Part shown: one piece after another, positions 1-9,308 of the stretch | Layout of the letters: every line of letters begins with the position of its first letter | Numbering within the stretch: the first letter of the stretch is position 1 | Assembly: GCF_037055355.1 (NCBI RefSeq) | Contig: NZ_CP146350.1 | Span: 6,533,001 to 6,597,000, forward strand | DNA length: 64,000 nucleotides | DNA from: Streptomyces sp. DG1A-41 | GTDB lineage: Bacteria; Actinomycetota; Actinomycetes; Streptomycetales; Streptomycetaceae | Direction: 5' to 3' | The notes under the pieces: model-generated | Seen by the model: only the letters and a program-made list of their open reading frames with translations | Database searches by the model: none | Told to the model about the DNA's origin: nothing | Made by a program: the position numbers and the translations under genes

Positions 1-2422
1 GGGACCTGTCGGAACCCTGCGGTCCGCGCCCTCCGCCCGGACGGCCACCGTCCGCGTCCCGCCCGGGCAGCTCGGCCCGCGGACCCTGCCCGGCACCGAG
101 CCGGCCACCGCCGGACGGCGCACCGCCACCGGACGCACCGGCTCCGAGGGCGCCACCGCCCTGGCCGGCACCGGCGGCACGACGGGCCGCGGCCGCACCG
201 GCGGCGGCCTGCGCCGCGGCCGGTCCGCCACCGCCGACGGGCGGCTGGCCGGGCTGCTTGGGCTGGGGCTTCTTGCCGCCCTGGGCGACGTCGACGGGCA
301 GCATGACCAGCGCGGTCGTACCACCGGAGTCGGAGGGGCGCAGCTGGATGCGGATGCCGTGCCGCTGGGACAGCCGGCCGACCACGAACAGACCCATGCG
401 GCGGGAGACGGAGACGTCCACCGTCGGGGGAGAGGCGAGCCGCTCGTTGATCGCGGCGAGGTCCTCCGGCGACAGACCGATACCGGTGTCGTGGATCTCG
501 ATCAGCACCCGGCCGTCGGGCAGGGCGTGACCGGTGACCTTGACCTTGGTCTGCGGTGAGGAGAACGAGGTCGCGTTCTCCAGCAGCTCGGCGAGCAGGT
601 GCACGAGGTCGTTGACGACCCGGCCGGCCACCTCGGTGGTCGGTACGGAGGCCAGCTCGATGCGCTCGTACTGCTCCACCTCGGACGCGGCGGCGCGGAG
701 CACGTCGACCAGCGGGACCGGGCGGGTCCACCGGCGGCCGGGCTCCTCACCCGCGAGAACCAGCAGGTTCTCACCGTTACGGCGCATGCGCGTGGCGAGG
801 TGGTCGAGCTTGAACAGCGAGGACAGCTGGTCCGGGTCGGCCTCGCGGGACTCCAGTTCGGAGATCAGCGACAGCTGGCGCTGGATCAGACCCTGGGAGC
901 GGCGCGAGAGGTTGGTGAACATCGCGTTGACGTTGCCCCGCAACAGGGCCTGCTCGGCGGCGAGGCGGACCGCCTCGCGGTGCACGTCGTCGAAGGCCGC
1001 GGCCACCCGGCCGATCTCGTCCCGGGAGTGCACACCGACCGACTCCACGGACGTGTCGACGTCCTGCGGGTCGGACTCGGAGAGCTGCTTGACCAGCTCG
1101 GGCAGACGGTCGGAGGCGACCTTGGTCGCGGTCTCCTCCAGACGGCGCAGCGAGCGGATCATGGAGCGGGCCACGACGAAGGCGCCGACCAGCGACACAC
1201 CGAGCACGAGGAGGATCAGCGCACCGGAGATGATCGCGTCGCGCTCGGTGGCGCTGCGCAGCTCTCGGGCCTTCTGTTCCATCTCCTCGAGCAGCGTGTG
1301 CTCGATGTTCTTCATCTGCTGGATCTTGGTGGAGCTGTCGTCCAGCCAGTCGCGGTAGGACCGCTTGTCCTGCTGCGCGAGTCCGCTCGCGGAGACCAGG
1401 GCACGACCCGCGTAGGTGTCGGTCGCCTTGATCGTGGAGTTGCCGCCGTCCTCGATGGGCTTGAGCAGCTCGGCGGCGGAGTCCTCGCCGTAGATGCTCT
1501 TGAAGCTGCGGATCTCGGACTTCTGGCTCTCCAGGGCCGACTCGGCGTAGAGCCGGTCGTTCGGCGAGAGCTTGCCGGTCGTGTTGTCGCTCGCGGGCAG
1601 TGCCGCCGCGAGGGCCGCGCGCTGGATCGAGGAGTACTCCTTGGCGGAGGAGAACGCCGCCAGAGCACGCGTGCGCTGGATCATGTCCGGGTTGCTGGTC
1701 GCCTCGGCCATGTCCTGCGAGAGGTCGATCAGGTTCTCGATCAGACGGTGGTACGCCTCGATCGTCTGCGTGGAGTTGCCCTCGGAGGCGTAGGCGCTCT
1801 TGCGGATCTGCTCCAGGTCGCCCAGCTCGCCGGCGAGCTGGACGAGGTACTCGCGGACGCCCTTGAGGTTGCCGTCCTTGCTGGCGCCGTCGATCTCCTC
1901 GGACGCGTCGAGGAAGTTCTTCCTCGCCCGGTCGGTCTTCTCACGCAGCCCCTTGACCGTGAAGTCGGTCGCCTTGCCGCCGTGCGCGAGCGGGCCGGCC
2001 GACTGGTCGCGCTCCTCCTGGAGGGCGGCGGACAGCTCGGTGGCCTGCTTGGTCATGTCCGTCAGCAGCTTCATGTTGTCGAGCTGCTGGATGTCGTCCA
2101 TGGACTGGTTGATACGCAGCGCGCCCAGCGAGGTGGCCGCGACCACCGGGAGGGCGAGCAGCGAGACCAGACGGGTGGAGATGCGCCAGTTGCGCAGGGC
2201 TATTCGCGGGCCGGGGCCTGCCGGGCCGGCCGGCGGCTTCAGGGGCGGGGCCGGGCTCGCGGACCCCGTGGGGGCCGACGCACCGGGGTGCCCGGGGCGC
2301 TCCCCGCCGTCACCGGCCGGGCCCTGGTTCTGGGCGTGCTGGGGCGAGGGACCTCGGTCGGTCCCGCCGTGCGGCTCCGGCTCCGCCGAAGCGCTGCCAT
2401 CCCTCTTGAAACGTCCCTGCAC
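1..2422 (-). CDS. cvnA1: CvnA1-type conservon sensor histidine kinase (3' end outside window)
   Basis: Membrane histidine kinase-like protein, first gene of a conservon (CvnA with CvnB roadblock, CvnC DUF742 and CvnD GTPase, the later genes expected off the left edge). The GTG start at 2422-2420 gives an opening MQGRFKRDG followed by a Pro/Gly-rich cytoplasmic stretch of about 60 residues, a first membrane segment, an extracellular helical nitrate-sensor-like domain (about 100-380), a second membrane segment near 390-412, HAMP (RSMIRSLRRLEETATKVA), a dimerisation helix, and an HATPase domain near 590-700 with N box ELLENATSFSS and IHDTGIGLS. The tail is a low-complexity Ala/Gly/Pro region still open at base 1. 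No obvious phospho-acceptor His of a classic H box is seen in the helix, as is usual in CvnA. Identity as number 1 is inferred from its neighbours. Confidence 0.88.
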   Translation of the reverse strand, partial: MQGRFKRDGSASAEPEPHGGTDRGPSPQHAQNQGPAGDGGERPGHPGASAPTGSASPAPPLKPPAGPAGPGPRIALRNWRISTRLVSLLALPVVAATSLGALRINQSMDDIQQLDNMKLLTDMTKQATELSAALQEERDQSAGPLAHGGKATDFTVKGLREKTDRARKNFLDASEEIDGASKDGNLKGVREYLVQLAGELGDLEQIRKSAYASEGNSTQTIEAYHRLIENLIDLSQDMAEATSNPDMIQRTRALAAFSSAKEYSSIQRAALAAALPASDNTTGKLSPNDRLYAESALESQKSEIRSFKSIYGEDSAAELLKPIEDGGNSTIKATDTYAGRALVSASGLAQQDKRSYRDWLDDSSTKIQQMKNIEHTLLEEMEQKARELRSATERDAIISGALILLVLGVSLVGAFVVARSMIRSLRRLEETATKVASDRLPELVKQLSESDPQDVDTSVESVGVHSRDEIGRVAAAFDDVHREAVRLAAEQALLRGNVNAMFTNLSRRSQGLIQRQLSLISELESREADPDQLSSLFKLDHLATRMRRNGENLLVLAGEEPGRRWTRPVPLVDVLRAAASEVEQYERIELASVPTTEVAGRVVNDLVHLLAELLENATSFSSPQTKVKVTGHALPDGRVLIEIHDTGIGLSPEDLAAINERLASPPTVDVSVSRRMGLFVVGRLSQRHGIRIQLRPSDSGGTTALVMLPVDVAQGGKKPQPKQPGQPPVGGGGPAAAQAAAGAAAARRAAGAGQGGGALGAGASGGGAPSGGGRLGAGQGPRAELPGRDADGGRPGGGRGPQGSDRS

Positions 2423-3024
2423 TAGCGTCGCAACCTCTGGACCAGGCGCCCCATCGCGTGAACGGCGGGGCACGGTGTCGGCGTTCTGGGGACGCCCTGA
2501 GTACGCCCCCGTGGTGGTCGTGAGTGACCGGCGCTGGCTCCCCCTTCTCACCGCCACTCGGCGCGTCTGTGCGCCCCCTGTGCGCCGGCTCGATCCTGCG
2601 GCGGTCCGTGGCATTCCAGCACAGCACAGGATCTCCAACAAGGCTCGTAGGCCATGCCGTGACATAGGTGACACCACGTGAGTGCCGAATCACCGGACGT
2701 AGAAAGCGAGTTCGTCCATTTCGGACGTATGCCCGCGAGTCGCCGAGGGGTGACGGGTGTCCCAGTCGCCATGATCAGCAGCGGAATGATGGCTTCAGTG
2801 GGTCAATGTCCGTTTCGTTGGGGTGGCACGCAAGCCCGAATTGACCGATTCGCCCCCTGATTCGTGAGGAAACTCACATGCCAATCATGAGCTCCTCGCG
2901 ATTGAGCCGGGAATCCCATGTTTAGCCTGACGCTTTACAGAGATGGCAAAACCGACAACCCGCGCCCGTGTGAGGGTCCTGCGCGCCCTCCCGGCGCCCG
3001 TCACAGAACAGGGTCAAGTAAACA
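2423..3024. other. Intergenic region upstream of cvnA1 and the small peptide gene
   Basis: About 600 bases between the divergent cvnA1 (minus) and the small peptide gene (plus). No convincing coding frame is seen. Base composition falls clearly between about 2690 and 2950, as expected of a double promoter region. A candidate direct element is the pair of TTGACC-like and TTGAGC-like hexamers near 2840 and 2905, but neither has a good -10 partner, so no promoter is called. Confidence 0.4.
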
Positions 3025-3216
3025 GTGAAGACGACGACGATGTTCCACAAGATCGCAAACCCGCGACGCACGACGCTGGCGCACCTGGACGACGCCGACG
3101 AACTGCAGACGCCGGAACAGCCGGAGCACCGCGTCGAACTCCCCGCTCAGACTGCCAACCCCAAGCGCACCATCCTCACCGAGGTTCCCGTCGCGGCCAC
3201 CGCTGCCGCGGAGTGA
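3025..3216 (+). CDS. Small conserved-type peptide with internal ANP[RK]RT repeat
   Basis: A 63-residue reading frame starting at GTG (or at ATG 3040, giving 58 residues). It has an internal duplication: ANPRRTTLAHLDD near residue 10 and ANPKRTILTEVPVAA near residue 44, separated by a Pro/Glu/Gln-rich spacer (QTPEQPEHRVELPAQ). It ends Ala-rich. There is no signal peptide, membrane segment or cysteine. It sits alone, with a strong terminator 56 bases downstream, so it is a monocistronic unit. I do not recognise a family. The leader-plus-repeat design resembles a modified-peptide precursor or a small regulatory protein, but no modifying enzyme is adjacent, so function is unknown. Confidence 0.6.
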   Translation: MKTTTMFHKIANPRRTTLAHLDDADELQTPEQPEHRVELPAQTANPKRTILTEVPVAATAAAE

Positions 3217-3272
3217 CATCCGGTAGTACGCGTACCGGCCGCCGGATGCTCACGGCGACGGGACACCGGCGT

Positions 3273-3307
3273 CGAAGGGGCGCCCCGGCGACGGGGGCGC
3301 CCCTTCG
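3273..3307 (+). terminator. Hairpin terminator after the small peptide gene
   Basis: Perfect 14-base arms CGAAGGGGCGCCCC and GGGGCGCCCCTTCG around a 7-base loop, with no U tract, as is common in Streptomyces. It lies between the peptide stop and the FAH gene start. Confidence 0.8.
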
Positions 3308-3389
3308 TCATGGGCGCGGCGCGGGCCCTTCCCCGCGTTAGCCTGGAGCGTCAGACTCCAGCCGCTTCAGTCAAGGGGCCAAGCATCCC

Positions 3390-4166
3390 GTGCGCATCGC
3401 CAGATTCTCCATCGACGGGAACGTCGCCTTCGGCGCCATCGAGGGCGACAAGCAGGACGAGCTCGTCCTGGACATCATCAAGGGCATCCCGTTCGCGGAC
3501 TTCGAGCTCTCCGGCACGAAGGTGCCGGTCGGCAAGGTCAGGCTGCTGCCGCCGGTGCTGCCCAACAAGGTCGTGGCCTTCGGCCGCAACTACAGCGAGC
3601 ACGCGCGCGAGCTGGGCAACGAGGTGCCCGACGCCCCGTTCGCCTTCTTCAAGCCGTCCACCTCGGTGATCGGCCCCGGCGACGAGATCCAGTACCCCTC
3701 CTTCTCCGAGGAGGTGCACCACGAGGCCGAGCTGGCCGTGGTCATCGGCCGGATGTGCCGCGAGGTCCCGCGCGAGCGCGTCAAGGACGTCATCTTCGGC
3801 TACACCTGCGCCAACGACATCACCGCCCGCGACGTCCAGAAGCGCGAGAAGCAGTGGGCCCGGGCCAAGGGCTTCGACACCGCCTGCCCGCTCGGCCCCT
3901 GGGTGGAGACGGACCTGGACCCGAGCGACCTGACCATCCAGCTCACGGTCAACGGCCAGCAGCGCCAGCTGGGCCGCACCAGCGAGATGATCCACTCCAT
4001 CGAGGATCTGATCGTCAACATCTCCGAGGCCATGACGCTGCTCCCCGGCGACGTGATCCTCACGGGCACCCCGGCAGGGGTCGGCCCCCTCAACGTCGGC
4101 GACGAGGTCGCCGTCACCATCGAAGGCATCGGCACTCTCACCAACAAGGTTGTCAAGCGTGGCTAG
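3390..4166 (+). CDS. Fumarylacetoacetate hydrolase family protein
   Basis: A 258-residue member of the FAH superfamily (2-hydroxyhepta-2,4-diene-1,7-dioate isomerase / acylpyruvase type), which hydrolyses or isomerises beta-diketo acids with a bound divalent metal. Visible hallmarks are an N-terminal RIARF domain, the core opening NKVVAFGRNYSEHARELG, the metal-binding run HHEAELAVVIG, CANDITARDVQ, GFDTACPLGPWV and the C-terminal LLPGDVILTGTPAGVG. Length is normal. The substrate cannot be told from sequence. The 3' end overlaps gltX by 8 bases, so the two are translationally coupled; this FAH-gltX pairing is conserved in actinomycetes as far as I recall. Confidence 0.92.
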   Translation: MRIARFSIDGNVAFGAIEGDKQDELVLDIIKGIPFADFELSGTKVPVGKVRLLPPVLPNKVVAFGRNYSEHARELGNEVPDAPFAFFKPSTSVIGPGDEIQYPSFSEEVHHEAELAVVIGRMCREVPRERVKDVIFGYTCANDITARDVQKREKQWARAKGFDTACPLGPWVETDLDPSDLTIQLTVNGQQRQLGRTSEMIHSIEDLIVNISEAMTLLPGDVILTGTPAGVGPLNVGDEVAVTIEGIGTLTNKVVKRG

Positions 4167-5643
4167 CGCACCCGGCTCCCCCGTACGCGTCCGTTTCTGC
4201 CCGTCGCCCACCGGTAACCCCCACGTGGGCCTGGTGCGCACCGCCCTGTTCAACTGGGCGTTCGCCAAGCACCACCAGGGCACCCTGGTCTTCCGCATCG
4301 AGGACACCGACGCGGCCCGCGACTCGGAGGAGTCGTACACCCAGCTGCTCGACTCGATGCGCTGGCTGGGCTTCGACTGGGACGAGGGCCCCGAGGTCGG
4401 CGGCCCGCACGCGCCGTACCGCCAGTCGCAGCGCATGGACCTGTACAAGGACGTCGCGGCCAAGCTGCTCGACGCCGGCCACGCCTACCGCTGCTACTGC
4501 TCCCAGGAGGAGCTGGACACCCGCCGCGAGGCCGCCCGCGCCGCCGGCAAGCCCTCCGGCTACGACGGCCACTGCCGCGAGCTGACCGACGCCCAGGTCG
4601 CCGAGTACCAGGCCCAGGGCCGGGAGCCGATCGTCCGCTTCCGCATGCCCGACGAGACGATCACCTTCACCGACCTGGTCCGCGGTGAACTGACCTTCAC
4701 CCCGGAGAACGTCCCGGACTACGGCATCGTCCGCGCCAACGGCGCCCCGCTCTACACGCTGGTCAACCCGGTCGACGACGCCCTGATGGAGATCACCCAC
4801 GTCCTGCGCGGCGAGGACCTGCTCTCCTCCACCCCGCGCCAGATCGCCCTGTACAAGGCGCTGATCGAGCTGGGCATCGCCCGGCAGATCCCCTCCTTCG
4901 GCCACCTGCCATACGTCATGGGCGAGGGCAACAAGAAGCTCTCCAAGCGCGACCCGCAGTCGTCCCTCAACCTCTACCGCGAACGCGGCTTCCTCCCCGA
5001 GGGCCTGCTCAACTACCTCTCGCTGCTCGGCTGGTCCCTCTCGGCCGACCAGGACGTGTTCACCATGGACGAGATGATCGCGGCGTTCGACATCTCCGGC
5101 GTGAACCCCAACCCGGCCCGCTTCGACCTGAAGAAGTGCGAGGCCATCAACGGCGACCACATCCGCCTGCTGGACGTGAAGGACTTCACGGAGCGCTGCC
5201 GTCCGTGGCTCCAGGCGCCGTTCGCCCCCTGGGCCCCGCAGGCCTTCGACGAGGCCAAGTGGCAGGCCATCGCCCCGCACGCGCAGACCCGCCTCAAGGT
5301 GCTCTCCGAGATCACCGACAACGTCGACTTCCTGTTCATGCCGGAGCCGGTGGAGGACGAGGCCAGCTGGACGAAGGCCATGAAGGAAGGCTCGGACGCC
5401 CTGCTGCGCACCGCCCGCGAGAAGCTGGAGGCGGCCGACTGGACCTCCGCCGAGTCGCTGAAGGAGGCCGTCCTGTCCGCCGGCGAGGCCCACGGCCTCA
5501 AGCTCGGCAAGGCCCAGGCCCCGGTCCGTGTCGCCGTCACCGGCCGCACGGTCGGCCTGCCGCTGTTCGAGTCGCTGGAGGTCCTGGGCAAGGAGAAGAC
5601 CCTGGCCCGCATCGACGCGGCACTGGCGAAGCTGGCCGCGTAA
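4159..5643 (+). CDS. gltX: Glutamyl-tRNA synthetase
   Basis: Class I aminoacyl-tRNA synthetase that charges tRNA-Glu, and in bacteria lacking GlnRS also tRNA-Gln for later amidation. The HIGH-type motif is PSPTGNPHVG (about residues 15-24), the KMSKS-type motif is KLSKR (260-264), and IEDTD and the Cys-rich YRCYCSQEE region are present. It has 494 residues from GTG 4159, chosen over TTG 4150 because AAGG lies 9 bases upstream and RefSeq-like starts use VASAPGS. It overlaps the FAH gene. The tRNA-Gln and tRNA-Glu genes lie 3 kb downstream. Confidence 0.96.
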   Translation: MASAPGSPVRVRFCPSPTGNPHVGLVRTALFNWAFAKHHQGTLVFRIEDTDAARDSEESYTQLLDSMRWLGFDWDEGPEVGGPHAPYRQSQRMDLYKDVAAKLLDAGHAYRCYCSQEELDTRREAARAAGKPSGYDGHCRELTDAQVAEYQAQGREPIVRFRMPDETITFTDLVRGELTFTPENVPDYGIVRANGAPLYTLVNPVDDALMEITHVLRGEDLLSSTPRQIALYKALIELGIARQIPSFGHLPYVMGEGNKKLSKRDPQSSLNLYRERGFLPEGLLNYLSLLGWSLSADQDVFTMDEMIAAFDISGVNPNPARFDLKKCEAINGDHIRLLDVKDFTERCRPWLQAPFAPWAPQAFDEAKWQAIAPHAQTRLKVLSEITDNVDFLFMPEPVEDEASWTKAMKEGSDALLRTAREKLEAADWTSAESLKEAVLSAGEAHGLKLGKAQAPVRVAVTGRTVGLPLFESLEVLGKEKTLARIDAALAKLAA

Positions 5644-5821
5644 CGCGCGCACGGCACACCGCAGGCACGGCAGGGCGGCGCCCGCTTCGGGCACCGCCCT
5701 CGCCGCGTCCGCCCAGCCGTCACCCGGAGTTCATCCTTCCGGCCGGTTCCTGTCCCCGGGCGAGACGTTGGATGCCCCCTGTGCACACGGTGTCCGTGTG
5801 CGTCCTGGAACCGGGGGATAC

Positions 5822-8038
5822 ATGAGCCGTTCACGAAGACTCGTCCACGCGGCCGTCGGCGGAGTGGTGGCCCTGTCCTGCACCGTACTGACCGCACCCG
5901 CACAGGCGGCACCCGAGGCCGACGAGCCGGTCGGCACGGTACGGCTCGTCACCGAGAAGCGCGTGACGGTCGACTACCCGTGGGCCGGCGCGTCCGGCTT
6001 CCAGTACCGGCCCGGGACCACCTCGGTCACCACGGTGGACTACCCCGACGCGGTCCCGCCCGCCCACGCCGGCCCGGACGACCTGGCCAGCGGCACCGAC
6101 GTCCTGAACACCCGCGACGGCCAGACCGTCACCCAGCGGCACCGCTCCACGGGCGTCACCGCCACCGTCACGATCCCCTCCGGCCAGGCCTACCGGGCCG
6201 CCGCCGGCTGGAGCGTGCTGACCATGGACGGCACCGGCGCCCTGCACGTGCTGCGCACCGTCGAGGGCACCCTCACCGCGGACACGCCGGTCACCGGCTT
6301 CCCCGCGGGCGCCCGGCCCGTCCTGTACCGCACCGGCGGTTCGGTGAGCCGTCTCGCGATCGTCTACGTGCTGGACGGCAGGACGTCGGTGGGTCTGGTC
6401 GACCTCGCCGACGGTGCCTTCCGCACCTACGTCACCAGCGACGAGGCGACCCCGCAGCTCGCCTTCAACGACCGCTGGCTCGTCGCCGACTGGAAGGCGG
6501 TCCGGGTGGACGCCGAACCCGGCACCGAGCCCACCGCCCTCCCCAGGACCGTCGCCCAGCCCGAAGCCGTCGTGGGCGACCAACTCCTGCTCGGCAACCC
6601 GACCTTCGTCCAGGGCGGCACCGAGGCCGCGCTCACCGCCCGCTCCCTGGTCACCGGCGCTACGAGCACCGTGCTCACCTCGTCCTTCGGCGGCATCGAC
6701 CCGACCCTGGACGGCGGAGCGCTGGCCACCGCGGGCCCCTCCAGCCTCGACTGGAACATCCACCGGATCACCCTCACCGACAGCGGCGGACTCACCACCA
6801 CCAAGGTGGCCCGGGTCCCCGCCGCCGCGACCGGGGTGCAGGCACTGGCCGTCGCCGGCGGCGAGTTGTTCCTCTACGGCGCGACGCCGGGCGGCTCGCT
6901 CCGCTTCAGCGGCTTCCAGCTGGACGCCGACGGCCGGCCCACCGGTGCGCAGACTCCCCGCAGTCCGGCGCTCTCCGCCTCCACCTGCCTCACCGGCGAC
7001 GCCGCCTGCCCCCAGCTGGAGGCCCTCGGCGACGGCCGGGTCGCCCACCTGTGGACCGACGCCGCGGGCCGGGAATCCGTCCTCGCCGTCGGCCTCGACA
7101 CCACCACCGTCGTCAGCGGCCCCACGGATGGCGACTCCGGCGGCCGCATAGCCGGCAGCACCGGCCGCTACCTGCTCTACAACGGCGGCTCCGGCACCCA
7201 GCGGGTCGTGGACCTCCCGCGCGCCGCGGCGAGCGGCGCGACCACCCTCACCCGCGACCGCACCGCCGCCGCCGTCTGGGGCCAGACCCTGTGGACCCCG
7301 GGCGGCACCCAGGGCTCGGTCACCGGCCGCAACCTCAAGACCGGCACGACCACCACCATCGCCACCGGCGCCCCCTGCACCCCCACCGACATCCAGGCCG
7401 TCAACGCCTGGCTGTACTGGTCCTGCGGCAGCACCGCGGGCGTCTACGACCGGGCGACGAACCGCAAGATCACGGTCCCGGCCGACAACGGCCCGGCCCG
7501 CCTCGCCGACGGCTTCCTGCTCCGTGAGAACCGCACCACCCACGAACTGCTGCTCACCGACTTCCACACCGGCACGGCCACCACCCGCACCCTGGTCAAG
7601 CTGCCGGCCACGGACCAGAACACCGGCGGCAGCAACGGCCGCTGGTCCGTCGACCGCTTCGGCGGTCACATCGCCTACCTCAACGGCACGTACGGCGAGG
7701 TGTCGATCGTCCGCGGCGGCGTCCCCACCTCGCCCCTCGCGCAGATGGAGGCCCAGGTCTACTCGCCCTCAGTGCTCGGCAAGTCCTTCCCCTGGTCGCC
7801 GGTGTGGCAGCTGAACAAGCCGTCCACCTGGACCCTCACCCTCGCCAACGCCTCCGGCACGGTCGTGCGCACCCTGACCGGCGCCTCCACCGGAGCCGCC
7901 GTACGCCCCGCCTGGGACGGCATCACCGACAACGGCGGCGGAGCCACGGGTGGCACCTACACCTGGAAGCTCACCGCCCACCCCCGTGACGACCAGGGCC
8001 CGGACCTCACGCTCTCCGGCACCATGACGCTGGGCTGA
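5822..8038 (+). CDS. Large secreted protein with C-terminal FlgD Ig-like domain
   Basis: 738 residues from ATG 5822. The N-terminus has a Sec-type signal: MSRSRRLVHAAV, a hydrophobic core and TAPAQAA cleavage near residue 30. The body is a long beta-rich region with repeated short strands (VTGFPAGARPVLYRTGG, VGLVDLADG) that looks like a propeller. Five Cys lie in two clusters (CLTGDAACP, CTPT...WSCG), consistent with extracytoplasmic disulfides. The last 80 residues (WTLTLANASGTVVRTLTG, WDGITDNGG, GTYTWKLTA) match the FlgD Ig-like fold often found at C-termini of secreted actinobacterial proteins. There is no LPXTG or membrane anchor, so it is probably released. No enzymatic motif is seen. 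It is transcribed alone after gltX. Confidence 0.8.
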   Translation: MSRSRRLVHAAVGGVVALSCTVLTAPAQAAPEADEPVGTVRLVTEKRVTVDYPWAGASGFQYRPGTTSVTTVDYPDAVPPAHAGPDDLASGTDVLNTRDGQTVTQRHRSTGVTATVTIPSGQAYRAAAGWSVLTMDGTGALHVLRTVEGTLTADTPVTGFPAGARPVLYRTGGSVSRLAIVYVLDGRTSVGLVDLADGAFRTYVTSDEATPQLAFNDRWLVADWKAVRVDAEPGTEPTALPRTVAQPEAVVGDQLLLGNPTFVQGGTEAALTARSLVTGATSTVLTSSFGGIDPTLDGGALATAGPSSLDWNIHRITLTDSGGLTTTKVARVPAAATGVQALAVAGGELFLYGATPGGSLRFSGFQLDADGRPTGAQTPRSPALSASTCLTGDAACPQLEALGDGRVAHLWTDAAGRESVLAVGLDTTTVVSGPTDGDSGGRIAGSTGRYLLYNGGSGTQRVVDLPRAAASGATTLTRDRTAAAVWGQTLWTPGGTQGSVTGRNLKTGTTTTIATGAPCTPTDIQAVNAWLYWSCGSTAGVYDRATNRKITVPADNGPARLADGFLLRENRTTHELLLTDFHTGTATTRTLVKLPATDQNTGGSNGRWSVDRFGGHIAYLNGTYGEVSIVRGGVPTSPLAQMEAQVYSPSVLGKSFPWSPVWQLNKPSTWTLTLANASGTVVRTLTGASTGAAVRPAWDGITDNGGGATGGTYTWKLTAHPRDDQGPDLTLSGTMTLG

Positions 8039-8067
8039 GAGCAGGTCGCGGTGGGTACGGTCGGACC

Positions 8068-8799
8068 ATGAGCATCCAAGCCGTGGTCTGGGACGTCGAC
8101 GACACCCTCTTCGACTACACCACCGCCGACCGCCTCGGCATGCGCGCCCACCTGGCGGGCGAGGGCCTGCTCGACGACTACGACACCGTCGAGCAGGCCC
8201 TCGCCCGCTGGCGGGAGATCACCGACCTGCAGTGGGCTCGCTTCGCCGCCGGAGAGGCCACCTTCGAGGACCAGCGGCGCGACCGCGTACGGGCGTTCGT
8301 CGGGCAGGAGCTGACCGACGCCGAGGCCGACGCGTGGTTCCAGCGCTACCTCGCCCACTACGAGGCGGTCTGGGCCCTGTTCACGGACGTCCTGCCCGTC
8401 CTCGACGCCCTCGCCGCGAGCCACCGGCACGCGGTGCTGTCCAACTCCAGCCTCCATGTCCAGGACCGCAAGCTGCGCGTCCTCGGCGTCCACGACCGCT
8501 TCGAGACCATCCTGTGCGCGGCGGAGCTCGGCGTCTCCAAACCGGAGGCCGGCGCCTTCCACGCAGTCTGCGAGGCCCTCGCCCTCGCTCCGCAGCAGGT
8601 CGCCTACGTCGGCGACCACCCGGAGATCGACGGTCGGGGCGCCGCCGACGCCGGGCTGCTGTCGGTGTGGATCGACCGCGGGGGTGCGTACGCCACGATC
8701 GAGCCGCCCGTCGGGCCGCATCGCATCGCCTCCCTGGCCGAACTGCCCTCGCTGCTCGGCGCGGATACTCGTTTTGGAGCCCCGTCCACCTTCGGGTAA
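8068..8799 (+). CDS. HAD-superfamily hydrolase
   Basis: A 243-residue haloacid dehalogenase-fold phosphatase. Motif I is WDVDDTLFD with nucleophile Asp near residue 10. The cap is helical (residues 20-100, subfamily IA). Motif II is VLSNSS, motif III Lys is in GVSKPEAGAF, and motif IV is VGDHPEIDGRGAADAG. The usual motif I DxDGT is DVDDT, common in the YjjG/YigB-like branch that dephosphorylates nucleotides or sugar phosphates. Substrate is unknown. It lies directly upstream of the tRNA cluster. Confidence 0.88.
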   Translation: MSIQAVVWDVDDTLFDYTTADRLGMRAHLAGEGLLDDYDTVEQALARWREITDLQWARFAAGEATFEDQRRDRVRAFVGQELTDAEADAWFQRYLAHYEAVWALFTDVLPVLDALAASHRHAVLSNSSLHVQDRKLRVLGVHDRFETILCAAELGVSKPEAGAFHAVCEALALAPQQVAYVGDHPEIDGRGAADAGLLSVWIDRGGAYATIEPPVGPHRIASLAELPSLLGADTRFGAPSTFG

Positions 8800-8889
8800 T
8801 GTTCTTCCTGCGCCGCGGGGAGCGGGCCGGAAGGCAGGAACCCCAGGCGCATTGCTAGAACAAGATCCCCCCAGGGGCTTGCGTTCCAG

Positions 8890-8961
8890 TGGCCTATGGT
8901 GTAATTGGCAGCACGACTGATTCTGGTTCAGTTAGTCTTGGTTCGAGTCCAGGTAGGCCAG
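8890..8961 (+). tRNA. tRNA-Gln (anticodon CTG)
   Basis: The 72-base gene has acceptor arms TGGCCTA/TAGGCCA with discriminator G, anticodon stem ACTGA/TCAGT around loop TTCTGGT, and T loop GGTTCGAGTCC. CCA is not encoded. First of five tRNAs. Confidence 0.96.
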
Positions 8962-9002
8962 CTCGCAGAGCTTATCTGCACCAGCGGATCTTGAATCCGC
9001 AA

Positions 9003-9075
9003 GCCCCCGTTGTGTAGCGGCCTAGCACGCTGCCCTCTCAAGGCAGTAGCGCCGGTTCGAATCCGGTCGGGGGTA
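9003..9075 (+). tRNA. tRNA-Glu (anticodon CTC)
   Basis: The 73-base gene has acceptor GCCCCCG/CGGGGGT, anticodon stem CTGCC/GGCAG and loop CTCTCAA. It differs from the two later Glu copies by one compensated anticodon-stem pair (T-A here, C-G there). Confidence 0.96.
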
Positions 9076-9115
9076 CTGGTTCCGAAAGATCGACGATCAT
9101 CTCGGGACTGCTAGG

Positions 9116-9188
9116 GCCCCCGTTGTGTAGCGGCCTAGCACGCCGCCCTCTCAAGGCGGTAGCGCCGGTTCGAATCCGGTCGGGGGTA
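9116..9188 (+). tRNA. tRNA-Glu (anticodon CTC), second copy
   Basis: Same acceptor and T arm as the first Glu copy; the anticodon stem is CCGCC/GGCGG. Identical to the fifth tRNA in the cluster by eye. Confidence 0.96.
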
Positions 9189-9208
9189 CTGACTGGTCTA
9201 AACCACAT

Positions 9209-9280
9209 TGGTCTATGGTGTAATTGGCAGCACGACTGATTCTGGTTCAGTTAGTCTTGGTTCGAGTCCAGGTAGACCAG
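9209..9280 (+). tRNA. tRNA-Gln (anticodon CTG), second copy
   Basis: Identical to the first Gln gene except in the acceptor stem, TGGTCTA/TAGACCA instead of TGGCCTA/TAGGCCA, a compensated pair change. Confidence 0.96.
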
Positions 9281-9308
9281 CTCGGACCTGCGGAAACGCA
9301 GAGTCCAC

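Noticed and set aside
599..2425. 608-codon plus-strand frame opposite cvnA1
   Set aside because: It is the complement of the kinase frame; the minus strand shows HAMP and HATPase motifs and this one shows none.
5831..7669. 612-codon minus-strand frame opposite the secreted protein
   Set aside because: Gly/Val/Ala-rich shadow with no signal or motif; the plus strand has a signal peptide and FlgD domain.
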